A DNA stretch of 61,096 nt from Bacteroidaceae bacterium (GCA_017933995.1 JAGBKI010000016.1:1-61096), one strand, 5' to 3'; numbered from the stretch's first letter, positions 1 to 7,565 are shown. The notes: generated by a model from the letters alone, not told the origin. A program made the numbers and translations.

Positions 1-1
1 C

Positions 2-985
2 GACGTGTTCGACCCGCGCCTGCCCGACCACGGCGTGCCGATGGCCGTGCGAGGCACCATCACGTTCTCCGTCGGCGACTACCGCAGCTTCATCAAACTC
101 CACCGCCTCATCGACTTCAACCACGAGCAGTTCCGCCGACAAGTGAAGGACGCCGTGGCGAAATACGTCAAGGGCGTCGTGACGAACATACCCGACGAGG
201 CGGGCATTCCCGTCGTGCAGATGGAGCGCCGCATACTCGACATCAACGACCGCATACAGGGCTATGTCAAGCCGCGCATGGAGGGCGACTTCGGCGTGCT
301 GCTGAAAGCCTTGGACATCGAGGCATTAGAGATTGACAAGGAAAGCCCCTACTACGCCGAACTGCGCCAGCTCACCGCAGGCAACACCGCACGCACACTC
401 AACGCGCAGACCGACGTGAACATCAAGAACCTGCAGGACATGCAGGCCATCAACGCCGAGAACCTCGCCGAGACGATGCGCATACAGCGCGAGGAGGCGC
501 AGCGTGCCCAGCGGCTGTAGACCGAGACGAACTTCATCGGCGCGCACGCCCTCAACCAGCAGACCGAGGTGTTGCGCACCGGCGCGCAGAGCCTCGGGCA
601 GATGGGCGCGATGGGCACCGGCGGGGGCGGCGGCGCGATGAACCCCGCCGGCATGATGACGGGCATGATGATGGGCGGCGCAATGGGACAGCAGATGGCA
701 GGCATGATGCAGCAGATGGGCCAGCAGGCGCAGGGCGCGATGAACACCCCGCCGCCCATGCCGAGCGTCTCCTTCTTTGTGTCGAACAACGGGCAGCAGG
801 CCGGCCCCTACACGGTGCAGCAGCTCGCCGCCTTCGTGCAGCAGGGCGTGGTCACGCCGCAGAGCTACGTCTGGCGGCAAGGTATGGCAAACTGGGCGCA
901 GGCCGCCGCCGTGCCCGAACTGGCCGCCATCTTCGCACCGCCCGCGCCCGGCGCAGGCACACCCCCACCCCCGCCCGCGCCGTGA
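2..985 (+). pseudogene. SPFH-domain protein with C-terminal GYF_2 domain, 5' partial, interrupted by an amber codon
   Basis: The frame is open from the left edge to a TAG at 518-520, then open again in the same frame to the TGA at 983-985. The first part is the end of an SPFH/band-7 domain (DPRLPDHGVPMAVRGT) followed by a long Gln/Glu/Ala helix. The part after the TAG has a Met/Gly/Gln-rich stretch and a GYF_2 domain (GPYTVQQLAAF, then VWRQGMANW). In this family these parts belong to one polypeptide of the YdjI/virion-core-like type. A single C-to-T change (CAG to TAG) would give this break. TAG ends several neighbouring genes, so it is a real stop here. The true start lies outside the window. 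A sequencing error or some readthrough cannot be excluded. Confidence 0.8.
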
Positions 986-1027
986 AACGCTAATAAACAA
1001 GGAACAACGCAATAAATAAGAATAACC

Positions 1028-1903
1028 ATGAAACACATACGAACACTGGCCCTCGTGGCCATGGCAGGCGCGGCGCTGCTTGCCGCCTCCTGCAAAAAGG
1101 AGGAACAGAAAGCCGAACCCGTCGCGGCGGAAGCACCCGCCGTCTATGCACACGAAACCATCACGCTTAGCGGCACGGTGGACAAGTACCCTGTGGTGAT
1201 GGTGCTTCAATGCGCCGGCGACACCATCACCGGATACGACTATTACGTAAGAGGCAACCGCAAAGCCAGCGCCGACCTGCAACTTAAAGGCACGCTCAGC
1301 GAAGACGGCACGATGGAACTCTTTGAGTGGGTGGAGAGCAACGGGCTTCACTCTTCGCATTTCCTTGGGTGCTTCAGTGCCGACAAAGGTTTCCAGGGCA
1401 AGTTTGACCGTAATGACGGCACGGAAATGATGTTCTCATTCACCATCGACAGCATCTCTGTAGACGCGGCAGCCAACACGCCGCTCGGTTTCAGCCGCAC
1501 GAAACCCGCAGACTTCGCACAAGTTGTGGAACGTTTGCGCAACGCCCCCGTCAGCCACTCCTGGTTTGTCGGCCCCGAACCCGACGTGGTTTATGGCGGC
1601 GACGAAGGAGAGGTCTACGACGGCGACGGCGCGGACAACTCCACCACCATGGGCGACGGCAGCATCGACAGTTATCTCGACAGCTACGAGCGTTGCCTGA
1701 ACAAGTACGTCGCCTTTATGAAGAAGATGGACCGCGACGACCCCACCGCCCTCGTTGAGGCCGGGCGTTACTACCAGGAACTTTACGAACTCTCCCAAAA
1801 GGCCGACAAGGTCAAGGGTCAGATGAGCGACGCGCAGAGACGCCGCCTGCTCCGCATCCAGCAGAACTTCAACAAGGCTCTGGAGCAATTCGGACAGCCA
1901 TAA
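1028..1903 (+). CDS. Putative lipoprotein of unknown function
   Basis: A 291-residue protein with a lipoprotein signal: the hydrophobic N-terminus ends in lipobox LAASC at about residue 22, followed by a KKEEQK linker, so it is probably anchored in the envelope. The body is polar. It begins with a beta-rich half (residues about 38-150, with THE ITLSG-like and VVMVLQC strands), then an acidic Gly/Asp segment (GGDEGEVYDGDGAD), then a helical C-terminus (YLDSYERCLNKYVAFMKKM) rich in Arg, Lys and Gln. I do not recognise the family. It follows the SPFH-GYF gene by 42 bp with no promoter or terminator visible between them, so it probably shares its transcript. ATG at 1028 is chosen because the signal peptide starts there. 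Confidence 0.85.
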   Translation: MKHIRTLALVAMAGAALLAASCKKEEQKAEPVAAEAPAVYAHETITLSGTVDKYPVVMVLQCAGDTITGYDYYVRGNRKASADLQLKGTLSEDGTMELFEWVESNGLHSSHFLGCFSADKGFQGKFDRNDGTEMMFSFTIDSISVDAAANTPLGFSRTKPADFAQVVERLRNAPVSHSWFVGPEPDVVYGGDEGEVYDGDGADNSTTMGDGSIDSYLDSYERCLNKYVAFMKKMDRDDPTALVEAGRYYQELYELSQKADKVKGQMSDAQRRRLLRIQQNFNKALEQFGQP

Positions 1904-1910
1904 TTTTTAA

Positions 1911-2000
1911 GGTTCTTAGGTTTTTAGGTTTTTGCGTTGCCGTGAGAACCTAAAAACCTAAAAACGTAAAACCTAAAAACGTAAAAACCTACAAACCTAA
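1911..2000. repeat. Iterated-unit hairpin, AGGTTTTT class
   Basis: The left arm (1911-1936) is built from degenerate GGTTTTTA units. The right arm (1947-2000) is built from the complementary AACCTAAAA units. A short loop, TTGCCGTGAG, separates them. The structure fills the spacer between two genes read in the same direction. The loop and arms match those at 4811-4937 and 55627-55729. Confidence 0.85.
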
Positions 2001-2001
2001 T

Positions 2002-2508
2002 ATGAAAAAGACCTTTCTATTATCCCTGTTGCTCACGCTCAGCCTGACCGCCGTGGCACAGAAAAGGTGGGACGCCGTTACGGCGAAGGAGGTTGTGAAC
2101 CTCGTGCTGGAAGGCGGCTACGGTTTCGGCGACGTGATGGCACGAAACGGGTACACGCTGGTGAACTACGTCACCTTATCGGGCGACTCATTCGTCACCA
2201 TCTACCGCCGCAACTGCGTCACGGACAACAACGGCGACGTCCTCCGCTTGGGACAGGGCGTCAGCAGTGTCGTCATTTGCTCTAACAACACAGACCAGCC
2301 GTCGGAAATTGCCGTTTCGCTGTTCTCCACGACAAACGCCAACCTGTTCCGCCAGCAGTGCTTCGACTTGGGATTCAAGAAGTCCGGCACGGTGCGGGGC
2401 AACACGGTGTACAAGATTCCCGGCTACGAATTTGCCATCGTGGAAAGCAAGGGCAAGAGCGGGCGCTACGCCGTCACGATGTTCTACTTCACGCAGGAAT
2501 ACCATTAG
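2002..2508 (+). CDS. Small secreted protein of unknown function
   Basis: A 168-residue protein. Residues 1-19 form a signal peptide (MKKTFLLSLLLTLSLTAVAQ, cleavage expected after AVA), so it is probably periplasmic or exported. The mature part begins KRWDAVTAKEV and alternates short helices and strands, with two or three Cys (for example NNCV and QQCFD). I recognise no domain. The start is 2 nt after the end of an iterated-unit hairpin, which would therefore sit directly before the initiation site. The gene belongs to the row of small envelope proteins that runs from the window edge to 5982 in one direction. Confidence 0.82.
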   Translation: MKKTFLLSLLLTLSLTAVAQKRWDAVTAKEVVNLVLEGGYGFGDVMARNGYTLVNYVTLSGDSFVTIYRRNCVTDNNGDVLRLGQGVSSVVICSNNTDQPSEIAVSLFSTTNANLFRQQCFDLGFKKSGTVRGNTVYKIPGYEFAIVESKGKSGRYAVTMFYFTQEYH

Positions 2509-2566
2509 GAAGCAACCTGTTCCGCAAGAGCTATCCATCCAATAACACCAATAAACAAATCAAACA

Positions 2567-3010
2567 ATGAAACAGATTTTTCTTATTTCTCTCTTCAGCC
2601 TCTTTTTAGGCATTTCATCCGGCTTCGCCCAGTCAGCCAAACTTGTCGTGACCACTTCCGGCCAGATCAAAGGCAAATATCTCGGTGAGAACCGCAGCCA
2701 ATACAAAGTTGAATGGTCCGACATCTATTGGGTGCCCAAGCGCGGACACAAGGTCGTGACTTATTCCGCCGCAAACGGACAGGGCTATGTCCATGTAAAA
2801 TACGGAAAGGGCGCGGTGAATGTCCGGCAGCAGCCTAACACCAACTCTCCCGTCGTTGCAAAAATCGTCAATGCGGAGGAGGCCATCGGAGATATTGACG
2901 AAGGATACCGCTGTCTTGGAAAGAGCGGTAATTGGTATAAGATACAGGCGGACGGCAAGGTCGGCTTTGTCCGCTCCGACCTGGTTGAATGGGATTGGGG
3001 TTCTTATTAA
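2567..3010 (+). CDS. Secreted protein with a bacterial SH3 domain
   Basis: A 147-residue protein with a signal peptide ending near residue 22 (GISSGFAQ). The C-terminal half, about residues 66-140, has the SH3_3 pattern: VNVRQQPNTNSPVVAKI, then GYRCLGKSGNWYKIQ, then GKVGFVRSDLV. Such domains usually bind peptidoglycan or protein partners in the periplasm. The N-terminal part (TSGQIKGKYLGENRSQYKVEW) looks like a small beta domain. It lies between a secreted protein and a GYF-domain protein and is probably cotranscribed with them. The fold call is good; the ligand is unknown. Confidence 0.85.
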   Translation: MKQIFLISLFSLFLGISSGFAQSAKLVVTTSGQIKGKYLGENRSQYKVEWSDIYWVPKRGHKVVTYSAANGQGYVHVKYGKGAVNVRQQPNTNSPVVAKIVNAEEAIGDIDEGYRCLGKSGNWYKIQADGKVGFVRSDLVEWDWGSY

Positions 3011-3038
3011 GACCTATAATCCCAAGGATTCTGTGGCC

Positions 3039-3437
3039 ATGAATACCGACCAAAGTTTCTTTTCCGTCGACCGCCTCGTGGAGTTCGGCCTCGGCATGGC
3101 CGTGGCGCAGCAAATGGTGGGCGTGATGAACCGGGCGATGCAGGGGATGTACATTCCCGGAAGCATCCAGGCCATGCCGCCCGCTAACCCCGCCGCCGCG
3201 CCCACGCTCGCACCGCCGCCCCTTCCCGCCACCTACTATGTGGCGGTTGAAGGGCGGCAGGTGGGGCCGCTCGGCGAGACCGACCTCTGCGCGCTCATCA
3301 AGAACGGGCAGGTCACCAAGGACACCCTCTGCTGGCACCCCGGCCTCGCCGCCTGGCAGCCCGTGGAGCGCACCCCCGCCGTGCTAAGGCTTGTGGCACT
3401 CACTCCGCCGCCGGTGCCTAATAAAGAGAACAACTAG
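3039..3437 (+). CDS. GYF_2 domain protein, short relative of the SPFH-GYF C-terminus
   Basis: A 132-residue protein. Residues 1-40 (FGLGMAVAQQMVGVMNRAMQ) resemble the Met/Gln-rich segment just before the GYF domain of the broken SPFH gene at the left edge. A Pro/Ala linker follows, then a GYF_2 domain (VGPLGETDLCALIKNGQVT, then CWHPGLAAWQPV). It therefore looks like a stand-alone copy of that C-terminal region, without the SPFH part. There is no signal peptide. GYF_2 domains are thought to bind proline-rich peptides. ATG at 3039 is chosen because AAGGA lies about 11 nt upstream and the homologous segment begins there, although the frame stays open upstream over the preceding gene. Confidence 0.82.
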   Translation: MNTDQSFFSVDRLVEFGLGMAVAQQMVGVMNRAMQGMYIPGSIQAMPPANPAAAPTLAPPPLPATYYVAVEGRQVGPLGETDLCALIKNGQVTKDTLCWHPGLAAWQPVERTPAVLRLVALTPPPVPNKENN

Positions 3438-3498
3438 TAATACTAGAGATACTAGAGATACTAGAAATCCTAGAAACTCTAGAAACACGAGCCCCCCC
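3438..3498. repeat. Iterated ACTAGAGAT-type short repeat
   Basis: About six degenerate 9 nt units (ACTAGAGAT, ACTAGAAAT, CTAGAAACT) fill the spacer, followed by a C7 run directly before the ATG at 3499. It resembles one arm of the iterated-unit hairpins elsewhere in this window, but I see no matching second arm. Confidence 0.75.
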
Positions 3499-3849
3499 AT
3501 GAAACTCAAAGCATTTCCCGCCCTCTTGTCGCTCATCGTGTCGTGTGCGCTGGGCTACCTGGCTTGGCACATCGCCGGGGACGACGAAGGCTGTTTAGTC
3601 GTCGGCATCGGCACGGGCGTGGCTGTCCTAAGCACGCTACTTCCGCTCCTTGCCCTGCGCCTTGAAAACGGCAGGCAGAGCGTCAATATGAAGGCGTGGA
3701 GTTTCGCCGCCCTCATCGTGCTGTTAGCCGTGAACCTCGGCTTCGCCCTGCTCGGCGTGGCGGAACCCTACTACGCCGTCACCCTCCTCCTGCTCCTCTG
3801 CCTCCACCTCCTCGTCGTGTGGAAACTTGCGGAAATCAAGGATGTGTGA
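3499..3849 (+). CDS. Small integral membrane protein
   Basis: A 116-residue protein with about four transmembrane segments: ALLSLIVSCALGYLAWHI, VVGIGTGVAVLSTLLPLLAL, SFAALIVLLAVNLGFALLG and YYAVTLLLLLCLHLLVVW. It ends in a short charged tail (KLAEIKDV). The ATG at 3499 follows a run of seven C and no Shine-Dalgarno sequence, which is usual for this phylum. I recognise no family. It is the fourth membrane or envelope gene of the left-edge cluster and may be cotranscribed with the GYF protein 61 bp upstream. The frame upstream of 3499 is only the ACTAGA repeat, so the longer version is rejected. Confidence 0.75.
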   Translation: MKLKAFPALLSLIVSCALGYLAWHIAGDDEGCLVVGIGTGVAVLSTLLPLLALRLENGRQSVNMKAWSFAALIVLLAVNLGFALLGVAEPYYAVTLLLLLCLHLLVVWKLAEIKDV

Positions 3850-3905
3850 TAGTCAGGCGACCATACGGACAGTCTATAACATATACATTTCTATTGAGAA
3901 ATCAC

Positions 3906-3914
3906 TACCTTTGC
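3906..3914 (+). promoter_or_regulatory. Promoter -7 box before the 3965 lipoprotein gene
   Basis: TACCTTTGC fits the Bacteroidetes -7 consensus TAnnTTTG(C). No clear TTTG -33 box sits 19-21 nt upstream; only a T-rich stretch (ACATTTCTATTG) does. The predicted 5' leader is about 45 nt. Confidence 0.6.
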
Positions 3915-3964
3915 ATCCAGCAATCACAAGAACAAACGTATTATCATTTTCCCTACACACATTT

Positions 3965-4804
3965 ATGAAAAAGTTCTTTTTCCTCCTTTGCGGCTTCGCA
4001 GCGGTGGCGTTGACCTCGTGCGACAGCAGCGAAAAGCAGGCAAAGCAGTTTGCCGAAAACTTTGCCACCGCCGTGGCGCGTGGTGACACCGCCGCCATCG
4101 CGCGGATGTATCCCGCCGCAGCGGGTGCCGACTCCCTCGCACTGGCATTTGAGGCCGACAGCCTCACCGTGGAGTTCAACGAAGCGGGCGACACCATCCG
4201 CTTCCGCTTCGCGCCCGACGTGACGATGACCGCCGTCAAAGACGCGCAGGACAGCATCCGCGTCGTTTCCTCAAAGGGCATCTTCGCCTACACGCCCGAA
4301 CGCCTGAAGTTCGCCAAGGGAACGGGCTGGTACGACGAAGCGCTTGACGACCTTGCCAATGCCGAGCGCCTCTCCGACACGCTTTTTGTAGAAACGCTCA
4401 CCCAGCAGGTCGCCGCCAAATTCCTGACGGAGATGAAGAGCAAGGTGAAAGTGACCCGCACCGACGTCTCCAACACCTCCGAAATGGGACGGTATAAGTT
4501 TACGGTGGTCGTGTCCAACCAAAGCGACAAGGAAGTCGGCGGCAACGACTACACGGTGCGTGCCGCCATCTATTCCATCTATCACATGGGCGTGGAGATT
4601 GGCGAAGACCTCACTTCCACCCGCACGCTGACGGGGCAGCCCATCCCTGCCAAGGGTACGACTACCTATTCGTGGGTGGAAGCCGCACCGATGCAGGGCA
4701 ACGACCTGCGCGCCACGCTGACGTATAACCCCAGCGTGGAGAACGTCCTCGCCGACTACCAGCCCACCGGCACCGAATACGCCGACTATCTGAGCACGAA
4801 GTAG
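3965..4804 (+). CDS. Lipoprotein of unknown function
   Basis: A 279-residue protein with a type II signal peptide: MKKFFFLLCGFAAVALTSC, lipobox LTSC, Cys at about residue 19, then DSSEKQ. Residues 20-150 resemble small lipoproteins with a helical DUF4878/NTF2-like start (AKQFAENFATAVARGDTAAIARMYP). The C-terminal half (about 175-265) looks like a beta sandwich (YKFTVVVSNQSDKEVGGNDY, then GTTTYSW). The domain guess is weak; the lipoprotein call is firm. A -7 promoter box lies about 50 bp upstream, so it can be transcribed separately from the cluster before it. The ATG at 3965 gives the signal peptide; the longer upstream frame does not. Confidence 0.85.
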   Translation: MKKFFFLLCGFAAVALTSCDSSEKQAKQFAENFATAVARGDTAAIARMYPAAAGADSLALAFEADSLTVEFNEAGDTIRFRFAPDVTMTAVKDAQDSIRVVSSKGIFAYTPERLKFAKGTGWYDEALDDLANAERLSDTLFVETLTQQVAAKFLTEMKSKVKVTRTDVSNTSEMGRYKFTVVVSNQSDKEVGGNDYTVRAAIYSIYHMGVEIGEDLTSTRTLTGQPIPAKGTTTYSWVEAAPMQGNDLRATLTYNPSVENVLADYQPTGTEYADYLSTK

Positions 4805-4810
4805 CAATAA

Positions 4811-4937
4811 GTTGATTAGTTAATCAGTTGATAAGTTGTTTGGTTTTTGCATTTGTAGGTTTTTGCGTTGCGCGATAACCTAAAACCTAAGAACGTATGA
4901 ACCCTAAAACCAAACAACTTATCAACTGATTAACTCT
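4811..4937. repeat. Iterated-unit hairpin with a perfect 29 bp arm
   Basis: Positions 4819-4847 and 4906-4934 are exact reverse complements over 29 bp (start GTTAATCAGTTGATAAG). Inside them is a second pair of arms made of AGGTTTTT and AACCTAAAA units, with the loop TTGCGTTGCGCGAT, as at 1911-2000. The outer arms are themselves iterated (GTTGATTAGTTAATCAGTTGATAAGTT in 8 nt steps). The structure sits between two genes read in the same direction and ends 17 bp before the next ATG. Confidence 0.9.
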
Positions 4938-4953
4938 TAAAACCCGACACACC

Positions 4954-5982
4954 ATGAAAAAGACCACACTATTCTCCCTGCTTTGCGCATTCTGCCTATG
5001 TGCCGCAGCACAGAGCAAGAAAGAACTTCAGGCGAAAGTCACCGAACTGGAATCGACCGTCACAACCTTGCAAACCGAGAACGCCACGCTGACCGCCCGC
5101 ATCGGCGAGAAGGACGCGCAGATTGGGCAACTGACGGGGCAGGTCGCCACCTTGCAGCAGCAGATAGGCCGCCTTGAAAGTCAAAACGCGAGCCTGAACC
5201 AAAGGCTCACGGAAATGCAGGGGCAAGTGGCGGCGCTACAGTCACAGGTAGCAAATGCACAAGCCGCCGCATCCAGCGAACCCAAGTTCCTCTCCGACAG
5301 CATCGCCGACTTCCTCTTGCAGTTCTACCGCGCCTCGACGGTGGAGGAGCGCGCCAAGTACGTGATGGATCCAGGTCGCGTGCTGCCCAAGATGCGCGAC
5401 TACTATAAGAACGGTGTCACTACGCTGGACGAGTTTGACTGGTACGCAGGAATGGAGACCAAATCGCATGCCGCCTCTGAAGGTGCAGTATTCATCGCTA
5501 CTTCCTTGTACGTGCTGAACATTGGCCTGACAAAGGACTACACAATTCCTCACTATGTAATTCGTACACCCGAAGGCTTCAAACTTGACTGGGAAGCCAC
5601 AACGCTCTATGGCCAGACCACAGTGAACCAGCTAAATAGCACAAGAAACAACGAGGGGAAAACATTCACCATATCTTGTGCTCCTGTATTAACAGACATA
5701 TATAGTTGGAATGATGATTATGATTATATTTTCGCCAAACAAAGGGCTGACGGCAAAACACAGACTATATCCATTATTTTCCAAACGAACAGCAGCGTAG
5801 GTCGCCAGTTCCGCAATCTCATTGAGAACAAGAACGTACACGTTGATATCCACAACCAATTCATCTTGAAAGGCGTTTTTTATGAGGACAACGGTGGTTT
5901 TATCGAACTCAAAGAAATCGTCAGCGAAACGCCGTCTATGATTATCCGCACGCGTCCGAACAAGTCGCAGACGCGGTTCTGA
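4954..5982 (+). CDS. Secreted coiled-coil protein of unknown function
   Basis: A 342-residue protein. Residues 1-19 are a signal peptide (LCAFCLCAAAQ). Residues 20-105 form a clear coiled coil with heptads (KVTELESTVTTLQTENATL, then IGQLTGQVATLQQQIGRLE). Residues 110-342 are a globular domain I do not recognise (FLSDSIADFLLQFYRASTVEERAKYV and later strands). From about 5640 to 5980 the base composition is more AT-rich than its neighbours, which may mean a different origin for the 3' end. It is the last gene of the left-edge envelope cluster and is followed by a 26 bp tandem array. Confidence 0.85.
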   Translation: MKKTTLFSLLCAFCLCAAAQSKKELQAKVTELESTVTTLQTENATLTARIGEKDAQIGQLTGQVATLQQQIGRLESQNASLNQRLTEMQGQVAALQSQVANAQAAASSEPKFLSDSIADFLLQFYRASTVEERAKYVMDPGRVLPKMRDYYKNGVTTLDEFDWYAGMETKSHAASEGAVFIATSLYVLNIGLTKDYTIPHYVIRTPEGFKLDWEATTLYGQTTVNQLNSTRNNEGKTFTISCAPVLTDIYSWNDDYDYIFAKQRADGKTQTISIIFQTNSSVGRQFRNLIENKNVHVDIHNQFILKGVFYEDNGGFIELKEIVSETPSMIIRTRPNKSQTRF

Positions 5983-6005
5983 GTTCTAATTTAAAGTTAA
6001 ACGTT

Positions 6006-6161
6006 CTTGCTCTGCAAGCGCTTCGCGGTTACTTGCTCTGCAAGCGCTTCGCGGTTACTTGCTCTGCAAGCGCTTCGCGGTTACTTGCCCTACAAGCGCT
6101 TCGCAGTTACTTGCCCTACAAGCGCTTCGCGGTTACTTGCCCTACAAGCGCTTCGCGGTTA
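6006..6161. repeat. Tandem array of six 26 bp units
   Basis: Unit starts lie at 6006, 6032, 6058, 6084, 6110 and 6136. Each unit contains CAAGCGCTTCGCGGTTA. The first three carry TTGCTCTG and the last three TTGCCCTA. A decayed seventh copy (CTTTGCTGGGCAAAG) follows. AAGCGCTT in each unit is self-complementary. The units are contiguous, so there are no spacers as in CRISPR. The array begins 24 bp after a stop codon. Confidence 0.92.
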
Positions 6162-6402
6162 CTTTGCTGGGCAAAGCACTTTGCGATTAGAGTTTGGGGG
6201 CGTGCCGCTTCCAAATCCCCAAAACCAATCCCGCCATCCCCTCTCGCCGTAAAGGCAAGGGAATGGCGGAATTTCATTGTTAGGAGGTTTTGTATAGGTA
6301 TGCCCACCAGAGGTGTTAGGAGGTGTTAGGAGCTCTTTGCCTCTCCCACGACGGGTGGTAGGAACTTGATTGCTTAAGTAGAGACAGGCCAGTGGCGAGC
6401 AT
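6162..6402. other. Gene-free spacer with a weak hairpin and GTTAGGAG repeats
   Basis: I see no gene here. Positions 6231-6237 and 6263-6269 (CCGCCAT and ATGGCGG) form a hairpin that could help end the upstream transcript. At 6280-6332 an 8-9 nt unit, GTTAGGAGGT, recurs three times, like the iterated units in other spacers. Confidence 0.5.
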
Positions 6403-7290
6403 TCAGCGCCGATGCTTCCAACGTCGGTGCGACCAGAGCCAGAGGCGCGGGTTGCGGCGTATCATCTCTTCAAGCAGCTGCATGTAACGCTCGGTCAGCT
6501 CATACTCGCCTTTCGCATTGGTGGCGTGAGCCTCCATACGGCGGAAGCGGCACAAATACTGCCCTCGGGCGGGGCGTGTCACGTCGGCAAAATATACGGC
6601 TGCGCCCACCTTTTTGGCTATGCGCTCCGTACCCGTAAACACGGGCGTGTCCTGTGAGAGGAATGTCACCCAGTCGTGAATGCTGTCCACACGCGGCGAC
6701 TGGTCGCTGATGAAACCGATAACGCTGCGCCGACCCTCTTGCTTCAACTGCACGATGCGGCGCAGCGCGATATTCTTGTCGATGCACTCGGAGCCGAAAC
6801 GTGTACGCATTTTGAGGAAAAGGCCGTCGAGTGCCTTGTCGTGGAGCGGTTTGTAGAGCTGGGCGGCGTGCAAACCTTCGGAAAGCCAGAGTCCGAGCGT
6901 GGAAATCCACTCCCAATTGCCATAATGACCCAAGTAGACAAAAACAAAAGGCTCTTGTTCTAAGTCGCGTTCCATTTCGTCAATACCCTCAAAGCGCATT
7001 CTGCGGCGTATTTCGTCCTCGGATATGGTCAGAAATTTTATCTGCTCCACCACAAGGTCACAGAAAAAGTGGTAAAAACTCCGTGCATGCATCGCCACAC
7101 GCTTTTCGTTCATGCTTGGAAAAGCGTTACGCAGGTTCTCCGTCACCACTTTGCGCCTATAGCTCCACACAAAAGGTCGCAGCATGTCGGCAAGCAAATA
7201 AAGCACTCGCAACGGCAAACGGGAAAGAAGCACAAGGAAGTAGTAGGCTGTATGGTAACAGAGAGACTTCATAAAACGGTCTTTCGACAA
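6403..7290 (-). CDS. Lysophospholipid acyltransferase of the LpxL/HtrB type
   Basis: A 295-residue inner-membrane acyltransferase. It probably adds a secondary acyl chain during lipid A synthesis. Evidence: an N-terminal membrane segment (YYFLVLLSRLPLRVLYLLADML), the NLRNAFP motif near residue 52, and the catalytic HX4E motif GHYGNWEW (H122, E127). Later blocks fit the family (GFISDQSPR, then DTPVFTGTERIAKK). The length is normal. The start at 7290 could also be Met7 at 7272. The gene is monocistronic, with a strong promoter at 7435-7467. The intervening leader of about 135 nt is almost entirely an iterated-unit hairpin. Which acyl position it serves cannot be read from the sequence. Confidence 0.88.
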   Translation of the reverse strand: MSKDRFMKSLCYHTAYYFLVLLSRLPLRVLYLLADMLRPFVWSYRRKVVTENLRNAFPSMNEKRVAMHARSFYHFFCDLVVEQIKFLTISEDEIRRRMRFEGIDEMERDLEQEPFVFVYLGHYGNWEWISTLGLWLSEGLHAAQLYKPLHDKALDGLFLKMRTRFGSECIDKNIALRRIVQLKQEGRRSVIGFISDQSPRVDSIHDWVTFLSQDTPVFTGTERIAKKVGAAVYFADVTRPARGQYLCRFRRMEAHATNAKGEYELTERYMQLLEEMIRRNPRLWLWSHRRWKHRR

Positions 7291-7295
7291 AGGAT

Positions 7296-7429
7296 AGGGA
7301 TGAGAAATAAGGAATTAGGCTGCGCCACGGCGGAATTAGGAATTAGGCCAGCGCGAAGGGTGGGCGGAGTGTTGTGCCAGACGGCAATTCCTAATTCCTC
7401 ACCCCTAATCCCAAACTCCTAATCTCTTC
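7296..7429. repeat. Iterated-unit hairpin, GGAATTA class, in a 5' leader
   Basis: One arm (7296-7357) carries GGAATTAG units (AAGGAATTAGG, GGAATTAGGAATTAGG). The other (7384-7424) carries AATTCCTA, CCCCTAAT and CTCCTAAT units. The loop is GC-rich (CGCGAAGGGTGGGCGG). It lies between the acyltransferase start and its promoter and would be transcribed as the leader. Confidence 0.82.
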
Positions 7430-7434
7430 GCGGT

Positions 7435-7467
7435 GCAAAAGTAGCGTGTATCGGGCAAAAGAGCAAA
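7435..7467 (-). promoter_or_regulatory. Promoter of the LpxL-like gene
   Basis: On the minus strand, TTTG (7464-7467) is followed after 20 nt by TACTTTTGC (7435-7443). Both boxes and the spacing fit the Bacteroidetes housekeeping consensus. Confidence 0.82.
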
Positions 7468-7524
7468 ACCCGCCCCCATTTTCTTGGTTTGCAGGAACGG
7501 AAATATTGATATCGGTACACAGAG

Positions 7525-7565
7525 AAAGGCCGTGCCCCACGCGTTATTCGCGTCGGCACGGCCTT
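7525..7565 (-). terminator. Intrinsic terminator after the HU gene
   Basis: AAGGCCGTGCC and GGCACGGCCTT form an 11 bp stem. On the minus strand it is followed by TTTCTCT. It lies 25 nt past the HU stop. Confidence 0.85.

Noticed and set aside
518-520. Recoded TAG (Gln) genetic code
   Set aside because: TAG ends several neighbouring intact genes (for example at 2506-2508, 3435-3437 and 4802-4804), so recoding is unlikely.
326-1360. 344-codon minus-strand frame opposite the SPFH-GYF and lipoprotein genes
   Set aside because: It is an antisense shadow of GC-rich genes, His/Arg/Ala-rich and without any domain.
6006-6161. CRISPR array
   Set aside because: The 26 bp units are contiguous, without spacers, and there are no cas genes in the window.
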